Part shown: one piece after another, positions 18,801 through 26,711 of the stretch | Numbering within the stretch: position 1 is the first letter of the stretch | Layout of the letters: each line of letters starts with the position of its first letter | Source of the DNA: JAEUIE01 sp046350055 | Lineage (GTDB): Bacteria > Planctomycetota > Planctomycetia > Gemmatales > HRBIN36 | DNA length: 64,000 bases | Assembly: GCA_046350055.1 (NCBI GenBank) | Contig: JAXMBC010000001.1 | Location: 5,695,072 to 5,759,071, forward strand | Direction: 5' to 3' | Position numbers and translations under genes: made by a program | The notes under the pieces: generated by a model | Databases searched by the model: none | What the model saw: only the letters and a program-made list of their open reading frames with translations | Told to the model about the DNA's origin: nothing

Positions 18801-20852
18801 TGTACCATCGAATGCGATGCTGGGATCATTGTCCGGTGCACGGAGGAATGCACCAGCATCAATGTGCATCGTCTGCAAACCTTGCGCGGTGACCGGGCTT
18901 GTATTAAACGTAAAAAATGCCTGTGTGGAACCATCGAGGTAGCTCACAGAATCAGCAGGGATACCGTTGACAACGAAATCCGATGCCTGGACGGACGAAC
19001 TCTGCATCGGGTCCGTGACATTCACCGTAAAGACAGTGGGCTGAGTACTGAGTGTACTTCCCACAGCGGGTACCGTACTGGCGACAGCCAGCCCGAGCGG
19101 AATCTTGCGGTAATAAATGTTGGGATCCTTGCGTGGTGCACCCCCTGCCAAATCATCGCGATTATCAGACCAGATGGTATGGAAGTACCCTGGTGTCGCA
19201 ACTGCTTGATCATAGTCACCCATGTATACCGAATTAACAACGCTGTCGCGACCAAACTCCGGGAGGGATGCGACATCGCTGACTGCAAAGCTAGGCAGGA
19301 AGTTCACCGTGGGTCCTGAAACGGTTGCCAGGCGACCATAAAACTTGAACAGATTATTGCCAACTGGGTCTTCCTGCCGGCTGTAATAGAAGAAGCCTAG
19401 TCGAGCACCATCAGTGGAAACAGTAAGTGTAGGTTGCCATTGATCCGTCGTAGTACCATCATCATTGACAGTAACTGGGCTGCTCCACGTAGTGCCGCCA
19501 TTTGTTGACTGCACGAACTGGATATCGGCTTTGTCTGCGCCGGGGCCGTCATTGGCATAGACAGCGTAGAGGTTACCATTCACCGGGTTAATCGCGACGT
19601 GTGGGAAGGCATTGCTCCGGAAACCGGAAGCAGTAGCTGTTCCCTGGCGAATGCCCGTCAGGCTATGATCACCGTTGGTACCACCAACGATGCCTGATGC
19701 GACGGTGACTGCCGGGCCGAAGGTCGCACCGAAGTCTGTAGACTTGCGCATCTGGATCGTGGTGCCTGCATACCAGAAGGCATAGACGGAGTGATCGGGA
19801 CCAACGGTAACATAAGCACCCTGGTTGCCGCTGGTGATCAGCGTGCCGCCAGTCGGGCCAAAGGTTGCACCGTTATCCGTGGAACGGTACACATAGATAC
19901 CATTACCAGCACCAAAGTTGCGCGAGATCAGGTAGACATTGCCGTTACCCGCTCCTGCAAAGTTATCCACCGCTAGCCATTGCTTATCTTCACTGGCGCC
20001 GCCAGGAGTACCCACGACAGGAGCTGACCAGGTGAGCCCGTTATCATCAGAGCGGAATACCTGAATGGTACCCACGTTGAAACCGAGCGTGGAGAAATAG
20101 ATCCGGCCGCTGGCTTCGTGACGCGCCAGCACGGGATCACCTGCATCTCCACCTGCGTTATTGGGTAATGTGCCGCCATCAACGAAAGTGGTTCCGCCAT
20201 CCGTGGAGCGTGAGAACCCGGTGAACTTGTTAGTGCCGCCAGCGTTCGAGCCGGAGTCGTTAAATCCGATGACAACCGTGTTGCCAAAAGCTACCAGACT
20301 GGATTCGCTCTGGGTAAAGGAACTGGTACTGGCACCGCCATTGTTATTCACCAGCGAATCGAGTCGACCTGGTGGATTGACAACCGGGCCGCTTTGATCG
20401 GGAAACTCACCATTCTTGTAGCGTGTCAAGTAAGTGTCGTAATCAAACTGACCATAGAGCGCTTCTGATCGCCCCTTGGCAGGAGCGAATTTGCGCTGCA
20501 GCAATGGATCCAGTTCCGTGTAGTCCTCGACTTGAACAAAACCGGGCACACCTTGCAGGGTGTTAACAACGTCCTGCTTGGTAAACGAAAGTGGGGCCTG
20601 AATTTGAAAAGCCCCGCTGAGATCAGACGCACGCACAATATTGATGGTACTCGTAGGCACACCGGCAAACTGTAGCAACCGACGGCCTGATTCTGCCTGG
20701 GTCATGAACTCAGTAGCACTGCTCAACCCCTGAAACCAGGCTGTCCACATGCCGTTGTCCAGAAGGTTGCGATCCTCCAGACACTCCAGAAAGAGCCGTA
20801 AACTGGGGCGATTGGGAAACTTATTCGTTTTGCGAAGTTGCTGCCGTTGCAT
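15831..20852 (-). CDS. Giant secreted sialidase-fold surface protein with LEDRxLL N-terminus and duplicated modules
   Basis: 1,673 aa. ATG 20852 has GGAG nine bases upstream. The N-terminus carries the planctomycete LFLECLEDRNLL signature (LEPR-XLL type) instead of a classic signal peptide. Residues about 150-590 form a sialidase/BNR region with at least five Asp-boxes (STDGGTTF, SDDNGLTW, STDNGATF, STDFGATF, STNGGTTW). Ig-like domains follow to about 800 (TVPAVGSTLSTQPTVF, LPGPLTYDVTFNEALDP), then prepeptidase-C-terminal-like domains (VDSFTVNVDPGQTI, DYYSFNMQAGQTF, DWYTVNVSSL). Two near-identical approximately 190-aa modules begin AFEDISSTGTIVAGLTNQDD. Sialidase activity is not demonstrated; adhesion or glycan binding is plausible. 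Confidence 0.85.
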   Translation of the reverse strand: MQRQQLRKTNKFPNRPSLRLFLECLEDRNLLDNGMWTAWFQGLSSATEFMTQAESGRRLLQFAGVPTSTINIVRASDLSGAFQIQAPLSFTKQDVVNTLQGVPGFVQVEDYTELDPLLQRKFAPAKGRSEALYGQFDYDTYLTRYKNGEFPDQSGPVVNPPGRLDSLVNNNGGASTSSFTQSESSLVAFGNTVVIGFNDSGSNAGGTNKFTGFSRSTDGGTTFVDGGTLPNNAGGDAGDPVLARHEASGRIYFSTLGFNVGTIQVFRSDDNGLTWSAPVVGTPGGASEDKQWLAVDNFAGAGNGNVYLISRNFGAGNGIYVYRSTDNGATFGPTGGTLITSGNQGAYVTVGPDHSVYAFWYAGTTIQMRKSTDFGATFGPAVTVASGIVGGTNGDHSLTGIRQGTATASGFRSNAFPHVAINPVNGNLYAVYANDGPGADKADIQFVQSTNGGTTWSSPVTVNDDGTTTDQWQPTLTVSTDGARLGFFYYSRQEDPVGNNLFKFYGRLATVSGPTVNFLPSFAVSDVASLPEFGRDSVVNSVYMGDYDQAVATPGYFHTIWSDNRDDLAGGAPRKDPNIYYRKIPLGLAVASTVPAVGSTLSTQPTVFTVNVTDPMQSSSVQASDFVVNGIPADSVSYLDGSTQAFFTFNTSPVTAQGLQTMHIDAGAFLRAPDNDPSIAFDGTFRYDITTLQVTATSPGFPNGLFTLPGPLTYDVTFNEALDPASIQTTDLVLSGIPGAFVSGFTLLPGDTTIRFTINGAATEGVLTATINAGSVTDVFSNPGLSFTANYEVDFGIVPLPTPLTSLNPAGSLIYDPVVSGRVNFASDVDSFTVNVDPGQTITILMTPTQATLQPTIELRDPSNSVIGSASAGAANQNALLQTVAATSGGVYTIRLSGAGGSIGNYTFEVTLNAALENESNLPGSGNDSLANAQSVNSSFITLQTALATAQRGAIRGTTDVLGYSVAAVPFAFEDISSTGTIVAGLTNQDDASVSTNIGFSFPLYGTNYTTVFVGANGLLSFVSANTAFTNTDLTTSPTQASFAVFWDDLHTNGGQLGSNVFTQVLGAGPNQRYVIQWNQVRFFSGGTAGDTITFQAQLYADGRIQMNYLDLTSGTAPGNNGASATSGAKNLGTQGPDRLLLAFNNGPNAFLGTGLSTLITPPTPLPDYYSFNMQAGQTFTAALTSMNSLAVNFDLRDSTNAVIASGASGPNNVTRILNNFVIPTTGTYYLSVSAPTSSVPYTLVTNRNADFDSESNNSFATAQNLGSSQGVLGAITADSVYSGTAIPFAFEDISSTGTIVAGLTNQDDASVSIPIGFNFKMYGTTYTSLFASSNGLITFGSANTAFTNDNLTLSPTQAAIAVFWDDQHTGGGLAGSNVFTQVTGTGNNQHLTIQWNQVRYFSGGTTGDTITYQVQLYADGRIQLNYQDLVSGTAAGNNGASATVGIKDAGTQGLNRLLLAFNNGPNAFVNTGFSTLIQAPPPGDWYTVNVSSLAQQLIIDTLTPGDGVGEPGNTLDPQIELYDPNGVLVRTGVTRPDGRNETIKLRRQTLIGDYRIRVVGQNGTFGDYFLGVTLVNPPSLTGPMITTRLEGATLAPLLLPTTRELVTPSLNTTSAITPASGMSASSPSRVTANNETYGALVEKNSSLSASKDQAATDDLFSVGFGLIKPLLA
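16427..17942 (-). repeat. Internal duplication in the giant surface protein
   Basis: Two copies of one module, encoded at about 17357-17942 and 16427-16985. They share AFEDISSTGTIVAGLTNQDD, SPTQA, AVFWDD, IQWNQVR, YADGRIQ and LLLAFNNGPNAF. The fold resembles a nidogen-like domain followed by a prepeptidase-C-terminal repeat. DNA identity is visible by eye over long stretches, implying duplication or gene conversion. Confidence 0.75.
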
Positions 20853-21033
20853 GGTCTACTCCAGATCGAGGTGTGAACTTCAAGGCCGGAGTGTAAGGCT
20901 GTAACTTCTGCAATGCAAAATAAAATTAAGAATAATTCACTCTTTTTCTCAGAATATTGTTGCAACACCTAATGGGTCGCGACTACCATCTTCATCTACC
21001 CACTGGTCCTACACCGATTGATGGAGAGTACGA

Positions 21034-21705
21034 ATGAAACGATTGTTGACCCTTGCTGCACTTTTTCTCTCCACCACGCTTTCACTCGCGCAAACGTTTA
21101 CTGGTGGAAGCATCACCATTGTGGATAATGCACCAGCCAATCCCTATCCCGCAGTGATTAATGTCGCAGGTATCACTGAAACTGTTACCCAGGTGACTGT
21201 CACAATCACTGGCCTCACCCACAGTTTTACTGATGACATTGGAGCGGTGCTGGTTGGCCCACTCGGCCAGACAGTGTTGCTGTTTGATGGCCCCGGCGAT
21301 GGTGGTGTTACCAATCTCACCTGGACTTTTACGGACAGTGCATCAGGTGCATTGCCTAATGGTGGCACTCTTGTCAGTGGCAACTTCCAGCCTGGACAGG
21401 ATGAATATGGTGATACATTTGATTCGCCGGCTCCCGTAGGCCCCTTCGGCAACAGTCTAAGTGTCTACAACGGCATCAATCCCAATGGCAACTGGCAACT
21501 GTTCGTTCAAGACTTTGCACCAGTCGATAGCGGCACCATTCAGGAGTGGAGCCTGACCTTCTCTGTAGCAGCTGTGCCAGAACCAAGCACGATCATTCTT
21601 GGAACCGGACTGGCACTTGCCGGCGTCTACACCTATCGCCGTTACAAATATCGCAATTCACCCGATATCCTGCTCACCCGTCGTTTCCTTCGAACTGCCA
21701 AGTAA
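21034..21705 (+). CDS. Small secreted P-domain protein with PEP-CTERM anchor
   Basis: 223 aa. MKRLLTLAALFLSTTLSLAQ is a clean signal peptide; GGAG lies upstream of ATG 21034. The body is a single proprotein-convertase P-domain (DDIGAVLVGPLGQTVLL to WNLFV-like NWQLFVQDFAPVDSG and WSLTF). The C-terminus is VPEPSTIILGTGLALAGV plus basic residues, an exosortase sorting signal; an extra 15-residue tail follows. The same P-domain and PEP-CTERM pair occurs in the protease at 10590-12530. Likely an exported matrix or surface protein; function unknown. Confidence 0.85.
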   Translation: MKRLLTLAALFLSTTLSLAQTFTGGSITIVDNAPANPYPAVINVAGITETVTQVTVTITGLTHSFTDDIGAVLVGPLGQTVLLFDGPGDGGVTNLTWTFTDSASGALPNGGTLVSGNFQPGQDEYGDTFDSPAPVGPFGNSLSVYNGINPNGNWQLFVQDFAPVDSGTIQEWSLTFSVAAVPEPSTIILGTGLALAGVYTYRRYKYRNSPDILLTRRFLRTAK

Positions 21706-21730
21706 GCTTGAATGGTACCGATCGATAGAG

Positions 21731-21762
21731 AAGCTCCGGCTAACCAGCCGGAGCTTTTTTTT
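21731..21762 (+). terminator. Intrinsic terminator after the PEP-CTERM gene
   Basis: Perfect 11-bp stem AAGCTCCGGCT / AGCCGGAGCTT with an AACC loop, followed by eight T's. Confidence 0.9.
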
Positions 21763-21767
21763 GAGAT

Positions 21768-23540
21768 CTATTTCCACTTCGGTGACTTGTCAGCAGTTTC
21801 CCTGAGTGCCGCGTGCAGCCTGGAGATCTCCAGCTTCAAAGTCGCTACCACATCGGCCAGAGGTACCAGCGTGAACTCCTTACCGGCCTTGCGGTGCTTG
21901 AGTTCCACTCCCCCCTTCTCCAGTGACTTGTCCGAGATGGTAATACGCAGCGGTATACCTCGCAGATCAGCATCGGTAAACTTCACCCCCGCAGCGGCAT
22001 CGCGATCATCGAACAGCACGTCGATGCCAACTTTCTGTAGTTCCTGGTAGAGAGCTTCCGCCTGCTGTCTGGTTTCTTCCTTCTTGGCCAGCATCACCAT
22101 GTTGACTTCAAACGGTGCCACGCTGATGGGAAGTGCCAGGCCATATTGGTCACGGTGTTCTTCCGCGACGCAAGCCAGGAGACGACCAACACCAATGCCG
22201 TAGCTGCCCATGACCACAGGTTGCAGCTTGCCGGCTTCGTCGGCAAAGTTGCAGTTGAGCGGCACACTGTAGCGCACGCCAAGCTGAAAGATGTTACCAA
22301 CCTCCACGCCACGTACCAGTTTCAGGGGTTTGCCACTCTCTACGCTGATATAGCCATCCTGGGCCAGGGCAATGGAACCGATGACATCGGGGGTGAAGTC
22401 GCGGCCCACGTTGACGTTCTTGTAGTGGTAGCCTGCTTCGTTTGCTCCGCTCACAAGGTTGGTGCTCTTTTCCAGCAGATCATCCATGACTACGACAGCC
22501 TTGCCCTTGGCAATACCAATGGGCGAAGCGTAGCCCGGCACCATGCCGACGGCCTGAATTTCTTCGGGATGAGCGGGACGGGTGCTGAGCGCTTTCGCCT
22601 TGTTGGTCACCTGGGTCTGGTTCACATCCATGTCGCCCCGCACTGCAGCAGCGACCAGTTTCTCGACCTTGCTTTCCCCTTCCTGGAAGGTGCCCATGAA
22701 GAAGACCATCTTCATTGTCTGCTTTGCATCGACTTTCAGAAACTTCGCGAGGTCTTCAATCGTGGGGCAGTTGGGAGTATGCACCTTTTCCAACGCTGCC
22801 GGTGCACCGCCATCAAAGGGCGTTTTGACAAACTGGGCCACTTCCTGGTTGGCGGCGTAGCCTGCTTCGTCGATGACCAGCGTGTCCTCGCCGATGGGGG
22901 TGACATACATGAACTCATGGGCAACCTTGCCACCCATCATACCGGTATCGGAACCTACTGCGATGACAGGCAATCCACACCGGGCATACATCCGGAAGTA
23001 GGCGTGATAGTGTTCTGCGTACTGTTTCTTGAGCCCCACTTCGTCTTTATCGAGCGAGTAGGAGTCCTTCATGGTGAACTCGCGGACGCGGATGAGGCCA
23101 CCGCGGGGCCGGGCTTCATCCCGGAACTTGGTCTGAATCTGGTAGATGAGGATGGGCAATTGCCGCCACGACTTCACTTCGCTGGCGGTGAGCACGCCGA
23201 CGATTTCCTCGTGGGTCATTCCCAGGACCATGTCTCGGTCCTTCCGGTCTTTGAAGCGGGCGAGCGATTCGTCAATCACCTGCCAGCGGCCCGTCTGCTG
23301 CCAAGGTTCCGCAGGGTGCACCACAGGCATGGTCACTTCCTGCCCGCCGATGGCATTCATTTCTTCCCGCAGCACCTGCTCGATCTTCTTCATGGAGCGG
23401 TGGGCGAGAGGCAGGTAGGAAAAGATGCCCGCCGCCAACTGCCTGACATACCCCGCCCGCAGGAGCAGCTGATGGCTGACGACATCGACATCGGCAGGGG
23501 CTTCGCGGAGGGTTTCACCGAAGAGATGACTGACACGCAT
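21768..23540 (-). CDS. proS: Prolyl-tRNA synthetase, bacterial type
   Basis: 590 aa, in the range of bacterial-type ProRS with the editing insertion between class II motifs 2 and 3. The N-terminal MRVSHLFGETLREAPADVDV is diagnostic. Motif 2 is seen in FRDEARPRGGLIRVREFTMKDSYS and motif 3 in VMGSYGIGVGRLL. The region GGAPAALEKVHTPNCPTIEDLAKFL (shown here only as landmark words) opens the YbaK-like editing insertion, and the C-terminal anticodon-binding domain follows. Charges tRNA-Pro in the cytosol. Single-gene unit. Confidence 0.95.
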   Translation of the reverse strand: MRVSHLFGETLREAPADVDVVSHQLLLRAGYVRQLAAGIFSYLPLAHRSMKKIEQVLREEMNAIGGQEVTMPVVHPAEPWQQTGRWQVIDESLARFKDRKDRDMVLGMTHEEIVGVLTASEVKSWRQLPILIYQIQTKFRDEARPRGGLIRVREFTMKDSYSLDKDEVGLKKQYAEHYHAYFRMYARCGLPVIAVGSDTGMMGGKVAHEFMYVTPIGEDTLVIDEAGYAANQEVAQFVKTPFDGGAPAALEKVHTPNCPTIEDLAKFLKVDAKQTMKMVFFMGTFQEGESKVEKLVAAAVRGDMDVNQTQVTNKAKALSTRPAHPEEIQAVGMVPGYASPIGIAKGKAVVVMDDLLEKSTNLVSGANEAGYHYKNVNVGRDFTPDVIGSIALAQDGYISVESGKPLKLVRGVEVGNIFQLGVRYSVPLNCNFADEAGKLQPVVMGSYGIGVGRLLACVAEEHRDQYGLALPISVAPFEVNMVMLAKKEETRQQAEALYQELQKVGIDVLFDDRDAAAGVKFTDADLRGIPLRITISDKSLEKGGVELKHRKAGKEFTLVPLADVVATLKLEISRLHAALRETADKSPKWK

Positions 23541-23555
23541 GGGCTAAGTCCTTTG

Positions 23556-23696
23556 TAGGGCACGCTGGGCGTGCCTCCCCGCTGTGAGATACCGTTGCAA
23601 TCTCGGATGCGCTGGGAACACTTCCAGTGATGAACATCTCATGCAACACCTGCAATGGGAAGATCATCGTTGATAGGTATGCTCAGCGTACCCTAC
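23556..23696. repeat. MITE-like element: 141 bp bounded by 22-bp imperfect inverted repeats
   Basis: The left end (23556-23577) begins GTAGGGCACGCTGGGCGTGC. The right end (23675-23696), read in reverse complement, begins GTAGGGTACGCTGAGCATAC. They match at 18 of 22 positions, and each end is itself partly palindromic. There is no coding frame inside. It lies between proS and the next gene. Confidence 0.5.
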
Positions 23697-23791
23697 TTCT
23701 TAGATAGCGCAGAGCGTAGGGCAAGCGAAGTGGTTTGGCTTGGCTCTGGGAATCGAGTACACTGCGTTGCAGAAATACTATTGGAGTGATC

Positions 23792-25474
23792 ATGAAGCTC
23801 CGCCGTTTCGCAGGCTGGCTGCTCGCGATTACAGTGAGCATACTCACGGGCTGGATCGTGCAATGCGCGAGTGAACCGCAACCGCTCTGGGCCATCCCGC
23901 CAAGCGATCCGGTGGTGTTCACACACTATCAGGCGAGTACACAGCGATTGGTGGGGATGCGGAGTGTCAACAATAGCTGCCAGCATCTTGCCGTTGTTGA
24001 TGCGATCACAGGCAAGGAGTTGGCACAGTGTGAAGCACCCTACACGGCTTCTGTGAATCATTCGGGCCAGGCGATTGATTTGAATGCCCGGCTCGTGGGT
24101 GAATCGGTGTATCGATTTATGGAAGTGAAAGATGGCAAGGGCGAACGGACGCTGGAACTGCGACGCTGGCGGTATGGAATCAGCACCCAAGAGGAAGTGG
24201 TGAGTCGCTGGGCAAATCCCGATGTGCTGCCGGCGCTCTCCGCCTTGCCCATCAGCAGTTTTGACGTTAGCTGGTCGTCTCGTCATCCCGGACTGGTCAT
24301 CGTCAATCGCTGGCTTCCCACAGCCCCTCTCCTGCTGGGGCTGAGCAATGCCTTGCAGCCCAATGTCACCGGGCAACTTATGTCACACTGGCAATTCTGG
24401 GAAGCCATCCGATGGATCAGCGAAGTCTGGGTCTGGCAGGACGAAACTCAGGGTATGCGGAAGGTCAACAAATATGTCACTTCGAAGTATGACAAATCGC
24501 CACCTTATCACCTGCACCAGTTCTGGTCGGCAGATGGCATGCACTATGGACGAACCGCCTTCATGAACGGCGATGCTCCAGCAATGCACCGTGTGAACGC
24601 TTTAACAGGTGAAAGCAGAACCTACTCCCCCTTCCCGGAATACAACCGTATGTACGATCTGGCGGACGCCGGAAGGTTGCTCATGCTGCCACGCCACGGC
24701 GTAAACATCACCATGGAGAAAGGTCAGAAGATCAGTCAACTCATGGCTTTTCCTGACAAGCGATTCAAGGAGACCTGGTCACTGGATCAGTGGCGGCCGC
24801 TGGTAGAAGCAGAGACGCTGCAGCCAGTCTCGTGGCCTCAGGAGTTGAACGAGTCTATCGTTGGGACTGATCGCCTTCTGGCTGATCCGCTCGATCCAGC
24901 CCGCTATCTCTACTTCAGCAGTGTCTGGGATCAATCGCCGTACTACTCCAATCCCAACGGTCATGTTGTAGCGCACGTAGTGCTGCTTCGCAATGTAGCC
25001 GGCAAGCTGATGTTGGAGAACCGATGCGAAATCAAAACTATACCCAACTGCAATCGTGCCTTGCTGTGTGGACAACTCTTCGTGGAAGGTAGCCAGATGC
25101 ACGATTGGCATCCTATGTTGGCCAAAATCATCGGTACCATCCCCTGGGTATCTTCCAGATTCAGCGAATGGCTCAAGGTGAATGCCCGCTTCGTGACTAT
25201 CATCGAACCGGCGACCGGGAAGATGTTGTGGAAACGGCTGGAACGCAGCGTGGACGATTTCGTTCCGCTTCCAGGAGCTGACAGGGTACTCTTTCGCCAG
25301 AACATCAATGGTATGCAGTCAGGCTACGAATGCTGGGCCCTCCCGATTGCAATCCCCAGTGCTTGGCGGGGTTGGGGAGTGGGGTTTCTCATCATTATCG
25401 CTTACTCCCTCGTCCAGCGATTCCGCCGAAAACGATCAAATTCGGCTAAATCCCTTGCTCCGACATCAGAATGA
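23792..25474 (+). CDS. Membrane-associated hypothetical protein, about 560 aa
   Basis: Start ATG 23792 with TTGGAG eight bases upstream; an earlier in-frame start at 23735 lacks support. The N-terminus (LRRFAGWLLAITVSILTGWI) is a signal anchor, and a second hydrophobic helix lies near the C-terminus (GWGVGFLIIIAYSLVQ) before a basic tail. The body contains WD/PQQ-like short beta repeats (VVDAITGKELA, RVNALTGESRTYSP, IIEPATGKMLWKRLE), suggesting a beta-propeller. Planctomycetes encode families of such proteins. No enzymatic motif was recognised. Confidence 0.7.
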   Translation: MKLRRFAGWLLAITVSILTGWIVQCASEPQPLWAIPPSDPVVFTHYQASTQRLVGMRSVNNSCQHLAVVDAITGKELAQCEAPYTASVNHSGQAIDLNARLVGESVYRFMEVKDGKGERTLELRRWRYGISTQEEVVSRWANPDVLPALSALPISSFDVSWSSRHPGLVIVNRWLPTAPLLLGLSNALQPNVTGQLMSHWQFWEAIRWISEVWVWQDETQGMRKVNKYVTSKYDKSPPYHLHQFWSADGMHYGRTAFMNGDAPAMHRVNALTGESRTYSPFPEYNRMYDLADAGRLLMLPRHGVNITMEKGQKISQLMAFPDKRFKETWSLDQWRPLVEAETLQPVSWPQELNESIVGTDRLLADPLDPARYLYFSSVWDQSPYYSNPNGHVVAHVVLLRNVAGKLMLENRCEIKTIPNCNRALLCGQLFVEGSQMHDWHPMLAKIIGTIPWVSSRFSEWLKVNARFVTIIEPATGKMLWKRLERSVDDFVPLPGADRVLFRQNINGMQSGYECWALPIAIPSAWRGWGVGFLIIIAYSLVQRFRRKRSNSAKSLAPTSE

Positions 25475-25480
25475 TACTAT

Positions 25481-25492
25481 AGTGATATCACT
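25481..25492. promoter_or_regulatory. Perfect 12-bp palindrome AGTGATATCACT upstream of the SPFH operon
   Basis: It is centred about 27 bases before the SPFH start codon, within TATAGTGATATCACTCTGAT. Position and symmetry fit an operator for a dimeric repressor; the RHH protein at 26500 is a candidate by proximity. Confidence 0.5.
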
Positions 25493-25512
25493 CTGATAAC
25501 AGGAGCTTCTCC

Positions 25513-26448
25513 ATGAACGACCGTCAACTGCGACTTTCCACTGGTTGGACAGCTTTGTTGGTTCTGGCCTTCGGGCTGGGCCTCATCGGTATGCTCATCG
25601 CAATCGGTGTCGTATCCGTCTTGCCCGCGATGTTGTGGGTCATCATCCCATTGAGTGCCATCTGGTTCATCTGCCTATTCGGCTTCATCGTGGTGAACCC
25701 CAATGAAGCCTGTGTCGTGCAGCTCTTCGGCAACTACCTCGGCACCATCAATGAAGTCGGCTTCTACTATGGCAATCCGTTCTACTCGCGCACCAAGGTC
25801 AGCCTCCGCATTCGAACGTTCGAAACAGGTGTGCAGGAAAAGGAAGAGGTCAAGGATGCTACCGGCAAGGTATTGCAACAGGCAACTCAGTCCCGCCGCC
25901 CTCTCAAAGTAAATGACAAAGATGGCACGCCCATTGAAATTGCCGCCGTGGTGGTCTGGAAGGTAGTCGATGCAGCTCAGGCTGTCTTTCAGGTGGACGA
26001 CTACGAAAGCTATGTGCACACCCAGGCTGATGCCGCGCTCCGCAACCTCGCCAGCCACTATCGCTACGATGCCCCCGAAGAAGATGAATCATCGCTGCGA
26101 GGACACATCGAGCAGGTAGCTGAAAAACTCAAGCAGGAACTGCATCAGCGCATGTATCAGGCTGGCGTAGCTATCCAGGATGCCCGCATCAGCTACCTGG
26201 CTTATGCTCCTGAAATCGCTGCCGCCATGCTCCAGCGCCAGCAGGCTTCTGCGACCATCGCAGCACGCAAGCTGATCGTCGATGCAGCCGTCAGTATGGT
26301 GGAACATGCACTGGATGAACTTAATAAGCGTAAGGTGGTCGATCTCGATGACGAACGTCGGGCAGCCATGGTGAGCAACCTGCTGGTAGTCCTGTGTGGC
26401 CACCACAATGCTCAACCGGTGGTGAATACTGGAACGCTGTATTCCTGA
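25513..26448 (+). CDS. SPFH/band 7 (stomatin-like) membrane protein
   Basis: 311 aa with an AGGAG ribosome site. Two N-terminal transmembrane helices lie at residues about 12-35 and 38-60 (TALLVLAFGLGLIGMLIAIG; LWVIIPLSAIWFICLFGFIV). Then comes the SPFH domain (VNPNEACVVQLFGNYLGTI, RRPLKVNDKDGTPIEIAAVV, VDDYESYVHTQADAALRNLA) and a coiled C-terminal segment (YAPEIAAAMLQRQQASATIA). Proteins of this class organise membrane microdomains and protease complexes. It is the first gene of a pair with a small RHH protein, a combination seen in many bacterial phyla. Confidence 0.9.
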   Translation: MNDRQLRLSTGWTALLVLAFGLGLIGMLIAIGVVSVLPAMLWVIIPLSAIWFICLFGFIVVNPNEACVVQLFGNYLGTINEVGFYYGNPFYSRTKVSLRIRTFETGVQEKEEVKDATGKVLQQATQSRRPLKVNDKDGTPIEIAAVVVWKVVDAAQAVFQVDDYESYVHTQADAALRNLASHYRYDAPEEDESSLRGHIEQVAEKLKQELHQRMYQAGVAIQDARISYLAYAPEIAAAMLQRQQASATIAARKLIVDAAVSMVEHALDELNKRKVVDLDDERRAAMVSNLLVVLCGHHNAQPVVNTGTLYS

Positions 26449-26499
26449 TTGGAGTGTGACGCCAGGAGTAAGTAGCTAGTAGCACAGGATGGAAATGTG

Positions 26500-26703
26500 A
26501 TGGCACGCAAGTCGTTCTTACTGCGGATGGATCCCGGATTGCTCGCTGCATTACAGCAGTGGGCTGCGGACGACTTGCGTAGCTTGAATGGGCAGATCGA
26601 ATACCTGCTCAAGCAAGCGGTGTTGAAGCGTGGGATGAAAGTACCAGAGGATCAGTCCACTGTGGCAGGAGAGAAGGATCAGACTGATTCAGCTTCCAAC
26701 TAA
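26500..26703 (+). CDS. Arc/MetJ-type ribbon-helix-helix small protein
   Basis: 67 aa from ATG 26500. An in-frame GTG at 26497 is adjacent; CAGGATGG precedes. The N-terminal MARKSFLLRMDPGLLAALQQ and DDLRSLNGQIEYLLKQAV form a ribbon-helix-helix DNA-binding fold of the Arc type; the tail is polar and disordered. It lies 51 bases after the SPFH stop, so it is probably cotranscribed. It may bind the palindrome at 25481-25492; that is inference from position. Confidence 0.8.
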   Translation: MARKSFLLRMDPGLLAALQQWAADDLRSLNGQIEYLLKQAVLKRGMKVPEDQSTVAGEKDQTDSASN

Positions 26704-26711
26704 CACGAACG

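Noticed and set aside
22146..23558. 470-aa plus-strand ORF opposite proS
   Set aside because: It is antisense to a complete prolyl-tRNA synthetase; the His-rich composition is the usual shadow pattern.
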